From the NCBI RefSeq assembly GCF_950295315.1, contig NC_080168.1:63449838-63513837 (forward strand): a stretch of 64,000 bases of DNA, given 5' to 3'. Of the stretch, positions 11,597-22,426 are shown in pieces. The notes below the pieces were generated by a model, which did no database searches, was not told where the DNA came from, and worked only from the letters and a program-made list of their open reading frames with translations. The DNA is from Erinaceus europaeus. Taxonomy: Eukaryota > Chordata > Mammalia > Eulipotyphla > Erinaceidae. Made by a program: the position numbers and the translations under genes. Each line of letters begins with the position of its first letter. Positions within the stretch are counted from its first letter, which is position 1.

Positions 11597-12639
11597 AGAC
11601 AATATTTCCTTATTCTCCAAATCCTTGCTGAGTATCTGCCATGTGTGAGACAGTGGGCTAAGGTGAGGCTTGCAGAGATTAACCTGGCAGGCAAGAGTCC
11701 TCCTTTGGTTGGCTTTAGCAGAAACAGACAAGAGTGTGGGTGGGGTGTGTTCTGGGAAGAAGGCAGAGGAATGGCCGCTCCTCCACCCCGGGGTGATTAG
11801 TGATGGCCTGCTCCCATACCTTCTAGCAGGACTTGAGGGAGGAGAGCCCAGCCTTCAGAAACACAGCTGGGGTGAAAGTCCCACACAGATGCAAAGGAGC
11901 AGAGAGGGGGCTGGGCACAGTATCCACACAGGGAGCAGAGAGTTGGCGAGAGAACAGAGGGACATGGGAGGTGGGAATATATGGGACAGCGGCCAAGTCA
12001 TGAGGGCGGTTACTCCAGGAGGAGCCCCAGAGAACCCTGGGCCAGCATTCCTGTAATCAGCTGGCTATGGTACAGAGAACTGATGGATGGAGGGGAGACC
12101 ATAAGGGACTGCAGAACCCTAGATGAGGGCAAAGGTGATGGGAACGTCTCGGGGGAGTGAGGGATAGAAGTGGGGTACACACAGGAAGAGGTTTACAGAT
12201 GACACTTCCTCACTTGCTGGCAATGCCATAAGGTCATCTCAAGGAAACCCTGCAAAATGAGACACTGGCAATGCCCCATTTTACTTTGGCAAGTCAAGAA
12301 GAATGGAGAATCGAACTATAAAGAAAAACTTCCTCAGTCCTGTGGAACTGAAGACCTTGGAAAGTGTGCTTCCAGACACAGACACCTGCTCTCTTTCCCC
12401 TCAAGCCCATCCACCTGGCAAGCTGTGTGGGAGGAGAGAGTGGCTGGAGAGACAGTGGGAAAAGGACTCTGTGAGTGGGTGGGAATGGCAGGAGGCCATG
12501 TCCCGTGAGCCTCTGAGCACCTGGCCTCATCTCATCCCACTAGCCAGCCAGCTGGCAGGGGAAGGACTGTGGCCCATCACGGAGCCTGGAGACTGATGGT
12601 GTGGCTGGGACCATCCATATTCACAAGAGAAAAGTACAG

Positions 12640-12722
12640 TCAAAGGGCTGGCAATGTGGCCACCTCAGACAGGGGGCCTGCTCTGTCATGCACACAATGT
12701 GGGTTTGTGCCAAGCCCTGGAA
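12640..12722 (+). mobile_element. SINE-D head fragment
   Basis: GGGCTGGCAATGTGGCCACC through TGCACACAATGTGGGTTTGT and GCCAAGCCCTGG looks like a decayed SINE-D 5' half. It is joined to an opposite-strand fragment. Confidence 0.4.
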
Positions 12723-12769
12723 GGAAGGGAAGGAGGGAGGGGGGATGGACGGGGAGCGGGGAGGGAGAG

Positions 12770-12872
12770 GGAGAGAGACATCAGAGCACTGCTCAGCTCA
12801 GGCATATGGGGGGTCTGGGGTTTGAACTAGGACAATTCTGGGGCAGTACTACTGCCATGTACCTCCTAGGCC
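12770..12872 (-). mobile_element. SINE-C/D fragment, minus strand
   Basis: CAGAGCACTGCTCAGCTCAG followed by GGGGTCTGGGGTTTGAACTA is a reversed core and B box. Confidence 0.55.
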
Positions 12873-12920
12873 ATAGATTATAGGCATTCTGATCATTCAG
12901 TCTACAAAAATAAAGGAGAG

Positions 12921-13206
12921 GGGGCTGGGTGGTGGCACACTTGGTTAAGTGTACATGTCGCCATGCACAAGGACCTGGGTTTAAGCCCCTGCTTCCCACA
13001 TGCCGAGGGCTAAGTGCTAAGTTTCACAAGCGGTGAAGCAAGTGTTGCAGGTGTTTCTCTTTCTCTTTCTCTCTCTATCTCTTCCTTCCCTCTCAATTTC
13101 TCTGTCCTATTACATATGGGATGGGGTGGGGGAGGGGGAATGGCCAACGGGAACAGTAGATTCATTGTACAGGCACTGAGTCCTGGCAATAACCCTAATG
13201 ACCACA
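12921..13206 (+). mobile_element. SINE with B-type head and A-type extension
   Basis: Head GGGCTGGGTGGTGGCACACT is SINE-B-like, yet the 3' end has GGGAACAGTAGATTCATTGT and CAGGCACTGAGTCCTGGCAA from the long SINE-A extension. The two families share 3' modules. Confidence 0.7.
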
Positions 13207-13337
13207 AAAAAAGTCCCAAAGTCCAAAACCAAAAGGGGGTTAAGTAAATGTGCAAACTAAAGCTAGATGCTCTCCCATGACAAGACTCCTTCCTGCCTTT
13301 ATTCCATATGGATGGAACCAAGAAAGATACCTGCTGC

Positions 13338-13500
13338 AGGGCTGAGGAGATAGCATGATGGTTCTGAAAAAAGACCCCTATGCCTGAGGCTCTGAGGCCC
13401 CAGGTTCAATCCCTACCACCACCATTAGCTAGAGCCAAGCAGAGTTTGGGGAGGGGGGGGCACTTCCTCTCTATATCATTAAAAATAAAGCATTAAAAGA
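13338..13500 (+). mobile_element. SINE-C
   Basis: GGAGATAGCATGATGGTTCT head, TGCCTGAGGCTCTGAGGCC core and CCAGGTTCAATCCCTACC box. A poly-A run follows at 13521-13539. Confidence 0.8.
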
Positions 13501-14159
13501 AAAAAGAAAATGAGTTCTTTAAAAAAAAAAAAAAAAAAAGATGCTGTACAGTGTCCAGAAACTGCCAGCAGCTTCACATGCCCTCTTCCCACATCCCCAG
13601 AAGTCAAAGACAAGGAAATGGACTCAGGGAAAGGAGCAAATCTGGACCTGCGTGAGATAGCAGCTGGTTCAGCTAATGGAACTCAGCTCCCAAGACAGCT
13701 GAAGGGGCCGAAGAGAAGGCAAAGCAAAGGCTCAAGAGGCTGGAATGCATCAGTCCAAAAACCACAGCAAACGGCTCTGGCAGTCTCTCAGCTCCGCTCA
13801 CTGACAGCATTTGTGTCAAGAGTGATTAAAAAAGGCTCTCAGCCAAATGTCTCCTCTCACCAGCCCACAGAACCCACTGCAATTCCATGGCCTCACAGGC
13901 CAACGCTGCTCTTCTCACGTGAGGGTAGACACTTCAGCCACTGGTACAGGCCATGCTGGGGACCCTCTGTACATTAATGTTTGACCTCACTCATCACCAG
14001 GGGAGATGCACTTGTGAAAGTAATGGGCTAGATCAGAAGGTAAGGTAAGGGGATCAACTGCAGATTTCCATCAGGATGGTGATACTGTATCACCAGAATA
14101 CATCTCAATGTCCCTATCTGCTATAGAGAAATAGATACAACGGCTAGAGTATAACTCAC

Positions 14160-14285
14160 CCGTGCCATGTCCACCAAGAAGTTCTCAAATAGCTTCCAAA
14201 TGTGGTTGCTTGTGTAGATTTCTTTCATCTCAACTTCAGTGTCGACGTAACAGTGATTCACGAAGTTCACATAAGCAATCTTAAC
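14160..14285 (-). CDS. ITPR2: ITPR2 exon 13 of window (126 bp, phase 0-0)
   Basis: The exon encodes [40 protein letters not shown] and AR. The acceptor is CCTGTACAG and the donor is GTGAGT. It joins exon 14 as MAR-VCNTTTD, the expected ITPR2 continuity. The N gap in the intervening intron therefore does not hide a constitutive exon. Confidence 0.97.
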
Positions 14286-14892
14286 CTGTACAGGGTTCAA
14301 ACGCAAGAAACGGTTTCTTCATTGTTTAGCTGCAAATGCCCATGAACTCTGAGCTATCCCTAGTAGATCACAGGACTTTCGTGTCTGCCCAGAAAACAGC
14401 CCACTGCCCCCTCCACTAACAAGACTCCCCTAGCCTCAGTGATGGTAGGGCTGGTATCATATGTAGTGTGTCACACTTTCGGGAAGCCTGTGACAATATA
14501 CCACCACTGGAGAAGTGAGGGCTGCTGGCAATGAACATTCCTCAAGTCTCTTAATCCTGTCAACAGACAACCAGATTCGATGGGTCGTGCTCCTCTCATC
14601 AGAGCTCCTCAAGGACCCAGAGCAAAAGAACATGAATGACTACAGACAAAAGGGGTGCCCATACCTTCAGGACTACACCTACCCCCCAAAGCCTACAGAA
14701 TCCCAGTCCTGCCCTGGTGCTAGCATGGTGCTAGTCTCTCATCACTGATGGGCAGGTAGTCATGAAGCTTGTGTCAAATGTAAGGACATGCTAGGCAGCA
14801 AGGCAAGCTTCAGTCCCGACATCAGCAGACCTGTGTGGTACTGCCAGGAAACCAACAGTGGCTGGCCAGCCAGGCTTAGAAATGGTTTATCT

Positions 14893-15259
14893 TGGGGGCC
14901 AGGTGGTAGCACAGCAGGTTAAGCACACTTGGCGCAAAGTACAAGGACTGGCGTAAGGATCCCAGTTTGAGCCCCCCGCTCCCTGCCTGCAGGTGGAGGG
15001 GGGTCACTTCACAGGCGTTGAAGCAAGTCACAGGTGTCTATCTTTCTCTCCCCATCTTCCTGTCCTCTCTTGATTTCTCCTTTGTCCTATCCAACAACAA
15101 CAGCAATAACACCAACAATAATAACAACAACAAGGGCAACAAAAGGGAAAAAATAGCCACTAGGAACAGTGGATTCGTAGTGTAGGCACCAAACCCCAGC
15201 AATAACCTTGGAGGCAAAATAATAATAAAAATAAAATAAATAAATAAAATTTTTAAAAA
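14893..15259 (+). mobile_element. SINE-A, long form, 15 bp TSD
   Basis: Perfect AGAAATGGTTTATCT copies at 14878-14892 and 15260-15274 flank it. It carries the long extension (CAGTGGATTCGTAGTGTAGG, CCAGCAATAACCTTGGAGGC) and an A-rich tail. Confidence 0.9.
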
Positions 15260-15276
15260 AGAAATGGTTTATCTCT

Positions 15277-15405
15277 GGGCTGGGGAGATAGCATAACCAC
15301 GAGGCAGAAGGGGTTCATGCCTGAGGATTATAAGATCCCTGGTTCAATTCCCAATACCACCAGCAGCCAGAATTGAGCAGAGCTCTGGTAATAAGTAAAT
15401 AAATA
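15277..15405 (+). mobile_element. SINE-C
   Basis: GGAGATAGCATAACCACGAG head, CCTGGTTCAATTCCCAATAC box and GAGCAGAGCTCTGGTAATA end. First of two in tandem. Confidence 0.8.
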
Positions 15406-15530
15406 GTGCTGGGGGAGACAGTAATGTAAAATGACTTCCATGCCTGAGGCTCTGAGCTCCCAGATTCAATTCCCAGCACTGTCATAAACTACAGCTGAAC
15501 AGTGCTCTGGTAAAAATAAATAAGCAACTA
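15406..15530 (+). mobile_element. SINE-C, tandem second copy
   Basis: TGCCTGAGGCTCTGAGCTCC core and CCAGATTCAATTCCCAGCAC box, directly after the previous SINE-C tail. Confidence 0.75.
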
Positions 15531-15563
15531 ACTAACTAAAATAATAAATGACTCACATATTAG

Positions 15564-15755
15564 GAATCAGGAAATAGCTCACCCAGTAGAGTGCACACTT
15601 AATCATGTGCAAGATCCCAGGTTCAAGGCCCTGGCACCATGAGCAGTTGAGCAATGCTATGATGTTTCTCCTTCCCTCTCTGTCTCTTCTCCCTCACTGT
15701 CTTTCTCTGATTGACAGCAGGGGGAAAAGAATAAAAAGAGAAGAAAGAAGGAAGT
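15564..15755 (+). mobile_element. SINE-D
   Basis: GGAAATAGCTCACCCAGTAG head, CCAGGTTCAAGGCCCTGGCA box, pyrimidine run and an A-rich purine tail. Confidence 0.7.
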
Positions 15756-15833
15756 CCCTCAGGAACAGAAGAATCATGCAGGTACAAAGAGCCCTGGTGA
15801 CAAAAGTTAACAACCTAAAAAAAGTAAGCTTCC

Positions 15834-16020
15834 TGGGATAGGTTCACCCAGTACAGCACACACATCATAGTGTGCAAGGACCTAGGTTCACCCCCCCTGC
15901 CCCCACCCTGCAGGAGACTGGGGAAAAGGGGGAAAAGTGGTGAAACAGTGCTGTAGGTGTCTATCTCCCCTTACTCTTTCAATTTCTTTATTTCTCTATC
16001 CTAAATAAATAAATGTAAGT
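15834..16020 (+). mobile_element. SINE-B
   Basis: CAAGGACCTAGGTTCACCCC box, AAAGTGGTGAAACAGTGCTG core and a CTAAATAAATAAATG tail. The next insertion landed at its 3' end. Confidence 0.75.
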
Positions 16021-16030
16021 TTTCTACACT

Positions 16031-16334
16031 TTTTTTTTTCTCTGTTCTGGTACCAGAGTTATTACTAGGGCTTGGTGCCAACACTATGAATCCACTACCC
16101 CCAGCAGTCATTTTTATTCTTCTTTTCTTTCTATTATTTTATTGGATAGGACAGACAAATTCAGAGGAGGGGGAGAGAGAGAGGGAGAGAGGGAGAATGA
16201 AGAGAGAGAAAGAGAGAGAGTCATTTTTGCAGATCTACTTCACTGCTTGTAACGTGTTCCTCCCTGCAGGTGGGAAATGGGGACTCAAGCCCAGATGCTT
16301 GCATGTAGTAACAGGTGCCCTTAATCTGGCCCCC
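16031..16334 (-). mobile_element. SINE-A, long form, minus strand, 10 bp TSD
   Basis: TTTCTACACT at 16021-16030 and 16335-16344 flank it. On the plus strand it begins with a T run and the reversed extension (GGGCTTGGTGCCAACACTAT, GAATCCACTACCCCCAGCAG). Confidence 0.8.
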
Positions 16335-16360
16335 TTTCTACACTCTAAATTTCCTAAATG

Positions 16361-16510
16361 TAGGGGCTGGGCAGGGACATATAGAGCTCACATGCCACCA
16401 TGCACGGGGATCCAGGTTCAAGACCCTGCTCTTCACAAGTGGTGAAACAGAGCTGCAGGTCTCTCTCTCCCTCTCCCCTCAATTTCTCTGTCTCTATCCA
16501 AAGTAAATGA
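16361..16510 (+). mobile_element. SINE-B
   Basis: GGGGCTGGGCAGGGACATAT head, GATCCAGGTTCAAGACCC box and TTCACAAGTGGTGAAACAGA core; the middle is shortened. Confidence 0.75.
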
Positions 16511-16655
16511 ATACACATCAGCTTTCCACACTCTTTCTGTTTGCCTAATTGCATAGCACAGGGGCTCCTTCCTCACAGCTGCCACCCTGAGGACCATGGG
16601 CAGTGCTGCTGTGACCAGCTGGCACAAAGTCCTGGCCACCACCGGCTTGGCTCAC

Positions 16656-16907
16656 CTCAGGGATACAGTCGTCGTGAGTCACCACCCTGACAATGTCATC
16701 CAGGGGCAGGAGAGAGTTGCACTTGATCTCAGTGTAGACATTCTTGCCCTCGGTGCAGGCGGCCAGCAGCTCCACCAGCGTGATATGGTAGGCCAGGGGG
16801 CCGCTCTCATCCCCACGGTCCCGCTCAGAGCACATCATGTGCAGCAGGATGGGGAAGGACGCTCGGTCATTATAGAAGATTAGCACGTCTTCACCCCCGT
16901 TGATGAG
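16656..16907 (-). CDS. ITPR2: ITPR2 exon 12 of window (252 bp, phase 0-0)
   Basis: The largest exon here, 84 codons: [80 protein letters not shown] and CIPE. The acceptor is CGTCATTTCAG and the donor is GTGAGC. The [20 protein letters not shown] block is almost invariant in IP3 receptors. The type 2 identity comes from [15 protein letters not shown]. Confidence 0.98.
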
Positions 16908-17033
16908 CTGAAATGACGGGAGAGAGAGACAGAGAGTCCACATAGCCAGCCAGCCAGAACCAAACCATCAGTCACTGCCAAAGGCCTGGTCTAACCGGGG
17001 ACACATCCTGCTCCTTATAAAAGCATCAGTAAC

Positions 17034-17165
17034 GGGGCTGGACTGTGGCGCACTTGGGCGCATGTGAAGTGGGTTCACGTCCCTGCTCCCCACCTGCAGG
17101 GGAGAAGCTTCACAGTAGAGCAGGTCTGCAGCTACATATATACATACATACATACATATACTGAA
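17034..17165 (+). mobile_element. SINE-B, short
   Basis: GGGGCTGGACTGTGGCGCAC head and CCCCACCTGCAGGGGAGAAG core; the 3' end is a CATACATACATA run. Confidence 0.65.
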
Positions 17166-18575
17166 GGAAAAAACAAAACAAAACTCTGATACCATGGCAG
17201 AGAGGGACTCCACCAAGGCAGGACTCCTAGTAGGAGGGGTCTAAGACACGTGCAGCATCAATGTCAAAACCAGCTGGGTGTGTGAGGGTAGCAGAGGCGT
17301 GGAGTCAAGAATCATAAAACACTGAACATAAGGCAGCATTTGCCAGTGTAACCCACCAAAATGGAACCTGTAGGATCCAGGCCATTTTCTCACCTCCAAG
17401 TGGGAACCTCCATTACCAAAGGATGAGAAACCTTCCAGGTCAAGGTCTCTTAATTCACACTATAGCACCTCCACTTAGTGGCTAAGTAAGCAAGGGTATT
17501 GAGCCAAAGAGAACGCAACAAAATCCAAAAAACCCAAGTCTCCTGCGCATCTCTAGAGAATGGAGATAGAGGCAGAGATGGCAGAGAGCAAAATAAAATT
17601 TTATTTAGAAAAAAACAGTAGTAAAAGTATGGACCTAGAGGATATAAACTCCCCACTCTATATTATTCATGGAATTTTTCGGAGAATTCCAATGAATGGT
17701 AACTTTCTGTTCAAATTCCAAAATGTCTTGTTTATTATAAGTACCAATTTTCTAACCCCATCATAAGGTATTTACATAATTTCCCTTCATATTATGAAAG
17801 TTGATGATGTACTTATATTGTTAAGTCAGTACTGGCATATTTTTAAAGTTTTATTGAAAGAGAATGTACCTGTGTCTAAAATGTATTATTTACATACTAT
17901 TACTAATACTTCTTTTCCCACAGAATTACCTCATAGAACTGAAATAAATGCTTTATCTTTTCCCATTAAATCTCTCTTTGGGAAAAATACTATCAAATCA
18001 GTTCCCACATTCCTTGCCAGTGAAGAACTGTAAATGAGAAAAAGGCTAATTCTGCCAACTGAGAGAGTTCCCTGAGCCAATGAATAGCAACAATGCACAC
18101 TTCAATTTATGGAGCTTTAGGTTAAATAATTAGAAGATTTCAAGGTGATAAAAGAACTCATGTTATATCAATATAGAAATCACCTTGATTACAAATCTGA
18201 AGGCACACAGCTCTATACCTTTGGTCTGGCATGACTGTGACACCAGCATAACCAACTGGGGGTCAAGGCGGGAAGCTGCCTGAACCCACAGTGTGCTCAC
18301 AGAGCAGCAGTTCACCGTCCACCCCACCCCCAGCCCTTGGTTCCTGATGAATAGCTTATTCACTGCACAAATCTCAAATACCCAAATGGAAAAGAGCAAA
18401 GTCAAGGAAGCAATTCATTCACTCTTTGAGTTTTAACTTACTCCATGTAGGCATTTCCACGTGCAATAAGTTACTAGTAACTTTTTAAATTAATGAGTAT
18501 CCCTTCAAAGCCCTCTAGCAAGTAGTTGCTAAGAACATTCACCTTTCTGTGTCTCAGAAACAGAGTTAGAAAGGC

Positions 18576-18768
18576 ACTGGATAGGGCTAGGGAGACAGCA
18601 TAATGGTCCTGCAAAAGACTTTCATGCTTAAGGCTCTGAGGTCCCAGGGTCAGTTCCCAGCAACAACATAAGCAAGAGCTGAACAGTGCTCTGTTTTTTC
18701 TCTGTTTTTCTCTCTGTATCTCTCTCTCTCTCAATTTCTGTCTCCATTCAAAATAAATGAATAAAAGG
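18576..18768 (+). mobile_element. SINE-C with pyrimidine tail
   Basis: GGGAGACAGCATAATGGTCC head and GAGCTGAACAGTGCTCTGTT end, extended by TCTCTCTCTCTCTCAATTTC and AAAATAAATGAATAAAAG. It lies about 130 bp from exon 11. Confidence 0.75.
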
Positions 18769-18898
18769 AAACACCAGGACTATCACAAAATCAGTTTATG
18801 CTTTGCAGCCCACAGTTAAACAAGGCAGACACCCCCCGTGTGTCTGCAGCTGTGATTCAGGCCCTTCCCAAGCCCCGGCTGGGCCAGGTGGCACCCAC

Positions 18899-19099
18899 CT
18901 CGGTCATAACCATGTCCTGGCACTTCTTCACGTACTTGCCGTCGGCCTTGACAATGGTCTGCAGGAAGCGCAGGTACTCAACATGGCGGCCGTGCGTCTC
19001 AATGCAGTGCACCAGGTGCTGCACCACGCGCTCGCTGATCTCGTTGCACAGGTGGAAGTTGTTCATGAAGATGTGCCGCATAGTCTCTGCCTCCAGGAG
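18899..19099 (-). CDS. ITPR2: ITPR2 exon 11 of window (201 bp, phase 0-0)
   Basis: The exon encodes [60 protein letters not shown] and QDMVMTE, completing the second RIH domain. The acceptor is CTCTCCTCAG and the donor is [16 protein letters not shown] has L where I recall F in human ITPR2, a conservative change. The exon has more CpG than the surrounding introns. Confidence 0.97.
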
Positions 19100-19427
19100 C
19101 TGAGGAGAGGGGCCGTCAGCCCGTGTGCACCCCCTTCCTGACGTGAGGGCTCAGAATCCCTGTCCCCATACCCCCTTCCTGTCCTAGGAGACTCTGACTC
19201 ACCACCCTGCAGTGCTGGTGTCCTAGCTCATGCAAAAACAAAGTGAGTTTTTTCTGCCCAAGTTGTCTGCAGCATGTGATGAGAGATAATCAGTATAAAT
19301 GGAAACTGAGCTCACAAAGGAAGATTGCTTTTACATCAACGTTATTGTGTTTGTTTTTTTTTTAAGAGAATAAATCTGATGCAAATGCAATCATTTGGGG
19401 TAGCACTCTAAGCTGATTATTAAGATT

Positions 19428-19603
19428 AGAAGGGGGGATGGGTGTCAACATATATTACAGTATGCAAGGACCTGGGTTCAAGCCTTAGCCCCCACCTGCA
19501 GGAAGGAAGCTTCACACAAGGTGAAGCAGGGCTGCAGGTCTCTCTTCCTACTCCACTATTTCCTCCCCTTCCATCTCAGTTTTTCTCTCTATTCAAAAAA
19601 CAA
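19428..19603 (+). mobile_element. SINE-B
   Basis: CAAGGACCTGGGTTCAAGCC box and GGTGAAGCAGGGCTGCAGGT core; the head is diverged. Confidence 0.75.
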
Positions 19604-19694
19604 TGAAAAAATTATGTTTACACACATTTGAAAAAAAATTTTTTTTGCATTATCAGGCCTTGTGCACTATACCCTTGCCAACATTTCTTTCTTT

Positions 19695-19832
19695 TTTCCC
19701 AGACAGAGATACCACAGTGCAGCTCTGCTATCCACAGAGTGTCTGGGGCCATGGCACTCAATGTGGTGCTGGTGCTCACACATGGTAAGGTGAGTGCTCT
19801 ACCAGATGCACTGTGTCTCAGCCAAAAATAAC
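19695..19832 (-). mobile_element. SINE-D, minus strand
   Basis: Contains TGGCACTCAATGTGGTGCTG and TGAGTGCTCTACCAGATGCA, which read as a decayed reversed SINE-D. Confidence 0.5.
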
Positions 19833-20260
19833 TGGCCCAGGTTACACCGCATTATTTAATTATGCCAGTCTCAGTGGGCACTGCTACAATCCACATCTGG
19901 AACAAGGAGCTGTGGGCACTGATGTCAACATCCTGGGCACAGAATTCTGGAGGCTAATCATCTATAATTGCCTGTTGTATTTTCCCTTATCTCCACAGCT
20001 ACACATAATACAGAGTTGCCACCTCTCTGTCCTTATGTGGAAGCAGACACACAAGAATGAAGTCACCACCTGCAGGTCAGTGCCAAGTAGTGTTTCTCTT
20101 GCTGTTTCCTTAATGGACAGGAGAGCTGTTCATGGACATGGAGAGGGCCCACAAAGGAAGGAGGAAGTGATGGGATTCGTGGCACTGTCCTTGCCAAGGC
20201 CAGCATGACAAACTTGATGGCCACTGCATGGTAAGTCCTGCAAGTCCCTTAAATACTCAC

Positions 20261-20383
20261 CCCTGGAGTTAGGAACAAGTTCAGGTGCTTGTGGAGGAGG
20301 ACTTGGTTCTGGGGATTCCCCCGACAGAAATTCTGCAGAAATGTGTGCGCCAGATTCATGACTTCATTCATCTTTTCGTCGTT
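20261..20383 (-). CDS. ITPR2: ITPR2 exon 10 of window (123 bp, phase 0-0)
   Basis: The exon encodes [20 protein letters not shown], then [20 protein letters not shown] and G. The acceptor is GAACTTACAG and the donor is GTGAGT. The [17 protein letters not shown] motif belongs to the RIH domain and is shared with ryanodine receptors in degenerate form. This exon is easily missed because its frame is not opened by a nearby ATG. Confidence 0.96.
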
Positions 20384-20519
20384 CTGTAAGTTCCAAAGGA
20401 GTGTGTGAGAGGGGGAGAGGGGGAACAAGCCCTGGAGGGCAAACGTGTCACCAGCTCCTTAAAGACCAGGTACTGTGCCACCTGGCCTTGTCCTCCCCCG
20501 CACTGTCCTGTCCAGTGCT

Positions 20520-20795
20520 CCCAGTTCTGCTTACTGAAATAAGGAAAGAGATGAAAGACAAATCTGGATGGTTTCACTCATCTGCGGAATCTAGAGATCT
20601 GATACACACGAGCTTAAAAAACACAGAAGCAAGCAAGATGCTTCAGAGACTTGTGAAAAACTCTGGTCGTTCTTTTTGGGAGGTAGGAGGGTGGGGACAC
20701 AGAACTTTGGTGGTGGGTGTGGTGGGGAACTACACAGTGTAATCCTACAATCTTGTGACCTACTTTAAATCATAAATACATTAAAAATGGGGGAG
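20520..20795 (+). mobile_element. L1 3' tail fragment
   Basis: The stretch with GAACTTTGGTGGTGGGTGTG and CTTGTGACCTACTTTAAATC ends in ATAAATACATTAAAAATG. It is followed at once by a second L1 piece of the longer 3' UTR type. Confidence 0.65.
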
Positions 20796-20871
20796 GATGC
20801 TGCCCTCCCCCCCCAAAAAAAATCTCTGAGAAACAAGTCTCAAAATTCATGAAAAAAGTGAAATCCTTCTT

Positions 20872-21172
20872 TTGTGTCCTGGAGCCCCGCTTCTCCAGAA
20901 CCCCACCCCCACTAGGGAAAGAGAGAGATAGGCTGGGAGTATGGATTGACCTGCCAATGCCCATGTTCAGTGGGGAAGCAATTATAGAAGCCAAGCCTTC
21001 CACCTTCTGCATCCCACAATGATCCTGGGTCCATAGTCCCAGAGGGTTAAAGAATAGGAACATTATGGGGGAGGGGGGGATACAGAGTTCTGGTGGTGGG
21101 AACTGTGCGGAGTCTTACCCTATGGTTTTTGTCAGTATATACTTTTTAATAAATAAAAATATAAAATAAAAA
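20872..21172 (+). mobile_element. L1 3' UTR insertion
   Basis: A truncated copy of the 5389-5800 module (ACTAGGGAAAGAGAGAGATA, AGGGTTAAAGAATAGGAAC), ending in an A-rich tail. Near-identical AAAAAGTGAAATCCT and AAAAAGTGAAGTCCT flanks suggest a decayed target duplication. Confidence 0.75.
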
Positions 21173-21965
21173 AAAGTGAAGTCCTCTTTCAGGCAGTGGC
21201 CTCACTGACATCTCTGAATTCTCCTGTGTACCAGCACACCAACTACATGTGCCCATTATGACACAGAAGGTAGACTCGTGCTCTGAGTAGTCATTTCCAG
21301 TGGGTGAATTTAACTTTTTCTTTTCCCCCCTAGCCCAGGAGCCTACAGTTATGTACCTATCACTTAGCAAACACTGTAAGGGCATTAATGGGCCCATTTC
21401 ATTATATATAAAAATGAGAATGAGCAAATCAAACAACTGGGTTGTTGGCAAAGTTGTGACTTTTTTTTCCCTCCGTGTTTTGCTGTGCAAAAGAATGCGG
21501 CGTGACTTTTTCAATAACCCAGCAGTCGATCGGTCCCCTATATCCCACCCCTAAGTGGAAAGTAGGAAATTTTCTTTCAGAGGCCTCAGGGGTGTTTCTG
21601 AACTCTCATCGTTGTCTCTCATGTGTCTGAACAGCCAGCTCACTGTCTGGAAATGAGTTCCTCAATAGAAAGCTGCAGTGAGATGTGCAGCATCACAGTC
21701 TGCTTGATGGGGGCCTGATAACAACTGGTGAAGTGGAGAGAGAGACTGCGGTAGAGCTGAGGACTCTACAGACAGGAGGGAGTGTGGGAGGGAGCTGAGA
21801 GGACAGCAGGGGCCTGGTTCACCATGGTGTCTGTGTCTGTAGGGCACAAGTGCTCAAGGGACCATCAGGCTGGCCACAAGCTTTCCGAGAGTCCAGTGAA
21901 AAAAACCTCTGTCACTGGAAAGCAGGCTGAAATAGGAGCAGTGGGAGGAGCAAGCGCTGCCCCAC

Positions 21966-22091
21966 CTTCTCATATGGGATCTGCAGCAGGTCCAGCACCA
22001 CGGAGTGGGCACCCATGTTCTTCAGCAGCCGTTGGTGCTGGTTCCGACACTTCTTATTCTGCACACACAGCTTGCTCAGCCTGATCAGGAT
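21966..22091 (-). CDS. ITPR2: ITPR2 exon 9 of window (126 bp, phase 0-0)
   Basis: The exon encodes [20 protein letters not shown], then [20 protein letters not shown] and EK. This is the start of the second RIH (RYDR_ITPR) domain. The acceptor is CATTGAAG and the donor is GTGGGG. The [20 protein letters not shown] stretch is typical of ITPR2. Only 108 bp of intron separate it from exon 8. Confidence 0.97.
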
Positions 22092-22199
22092 CTTCAATGA
22101 GAACAGAAGCCATCAGTGTGATCAGTGATAGCATGAGGCGTGACGTGAGGTCACATGCATGCACAAGACCGTCTATAAAGATGCTGGGCATTTGCTCAC
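22092..22199 (-). other. ITPR2 intron 8-9 (108 bp, shortest)
   Basis: A small intron with GTGAGC donor and CATTGAAG acceptor, free of repeats. Confidence 0.9.
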
Positions 22200-22289
22200 C
22201 TCCTTCACCACCCGGTAGTTGTTGCTCTTGTTGCTGTCAATCTGAGGTTTCTTTGTCCCATCCTGCACTGGGCTGAGGATGATGGCTTC
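22200..22289 (-). CDS. ITPR2: ITPR2 exon 8 of window (90 bp, phase 0-0)
   Basis: The exon encodes 30 codons from EAIILSPVQDGTKKPQI to DSNKSNNYRVVKE. The acceptor is GTCTCTTACAG and the donor is GTGAGC. It is a hydrophilic linker ahead of the second RIH domain and is shorter than, and different from, the ITPR1 counterpart. It is too short to be an obvious open frame on its own. Support is the exact phase match to exons 7 and 9 and the NNYRxVKE peptide leading into ILIRLSKL. Confidence 0.95.
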
Positions 22290-22426
22290 CTGTAAGAGAC
22301 ACAGAGACGCATCTTGTGCTCTAAGTCACAAAGCTATGGGCTCTGCAATCCATATATTTTGGAATTAATTTATTATACCCCTGAAAGGTAGATTTTATCT
22401 TTTTACTTTAAATCCCATAGAAAGTT

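Larger units (their letters stand above)
6818..14159 (-). other. ITPR2 intron 13-14 (7342 bp, with gap)
   Basis: The intron contains about nine SINEs, an antisense L1 3' end (8985-9385), a (CA)n tract and the N gap. 10374-11285, 11600-12640 and 13540-14159 show no recognisable feature. Confidence 0.85.
14286..16655 (-). other. ITPR2 intron 12-13 (2370 bp)
   Basis: From 14893 to 16510 this intron is a near-continuous run of seven SINEs of all four types. 14286-14890 is unique sequence. Confidence 0.85.
16908..18898 (-). other. ITPR2 intron 11-12 (1991 bp)
   Basis: The intron holds a short SINE-B (17034-17165) and a SINE-C (18576-18768). 17170-18575 is AT-rich unique sequence. One plus frame from 17560 to 18033 has a single stop, but I recognise no protein in it. 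Confidence 0.8.
19100..20260 (-). other. ITPR2 intron 10-11 (1161 bp)
   Basis: A plus-strand SINE-B (19428-19603) and a minus-strand SINE-D (19695-19832) are the only repeats recognised; 19833-20260 shows nothing. Confidence 0.85.
20384..21965 (-). other. ITPR2 intron 9-10 (1582 bp)
   Basis: Two plus-strand L1 3' fragments occupy about 20520-21172. The remaining 21175-21965 is unique and unrecognised. Confidence 0.85.

Noticed and set aside
13510..13977. 155-codon open frame, plus strand
   Set aside because: It starts in a SINE tail poly-A (encoding a lysine run) and continues through unrecognised intron; no homology noticed.
17560..18033. 158-codon plus-strand frame with one stop
   Set aside because: In 64 kb of six frames about one or two such stretches are expected by chance even in AT-rich sequence, and no protein family was recognised.
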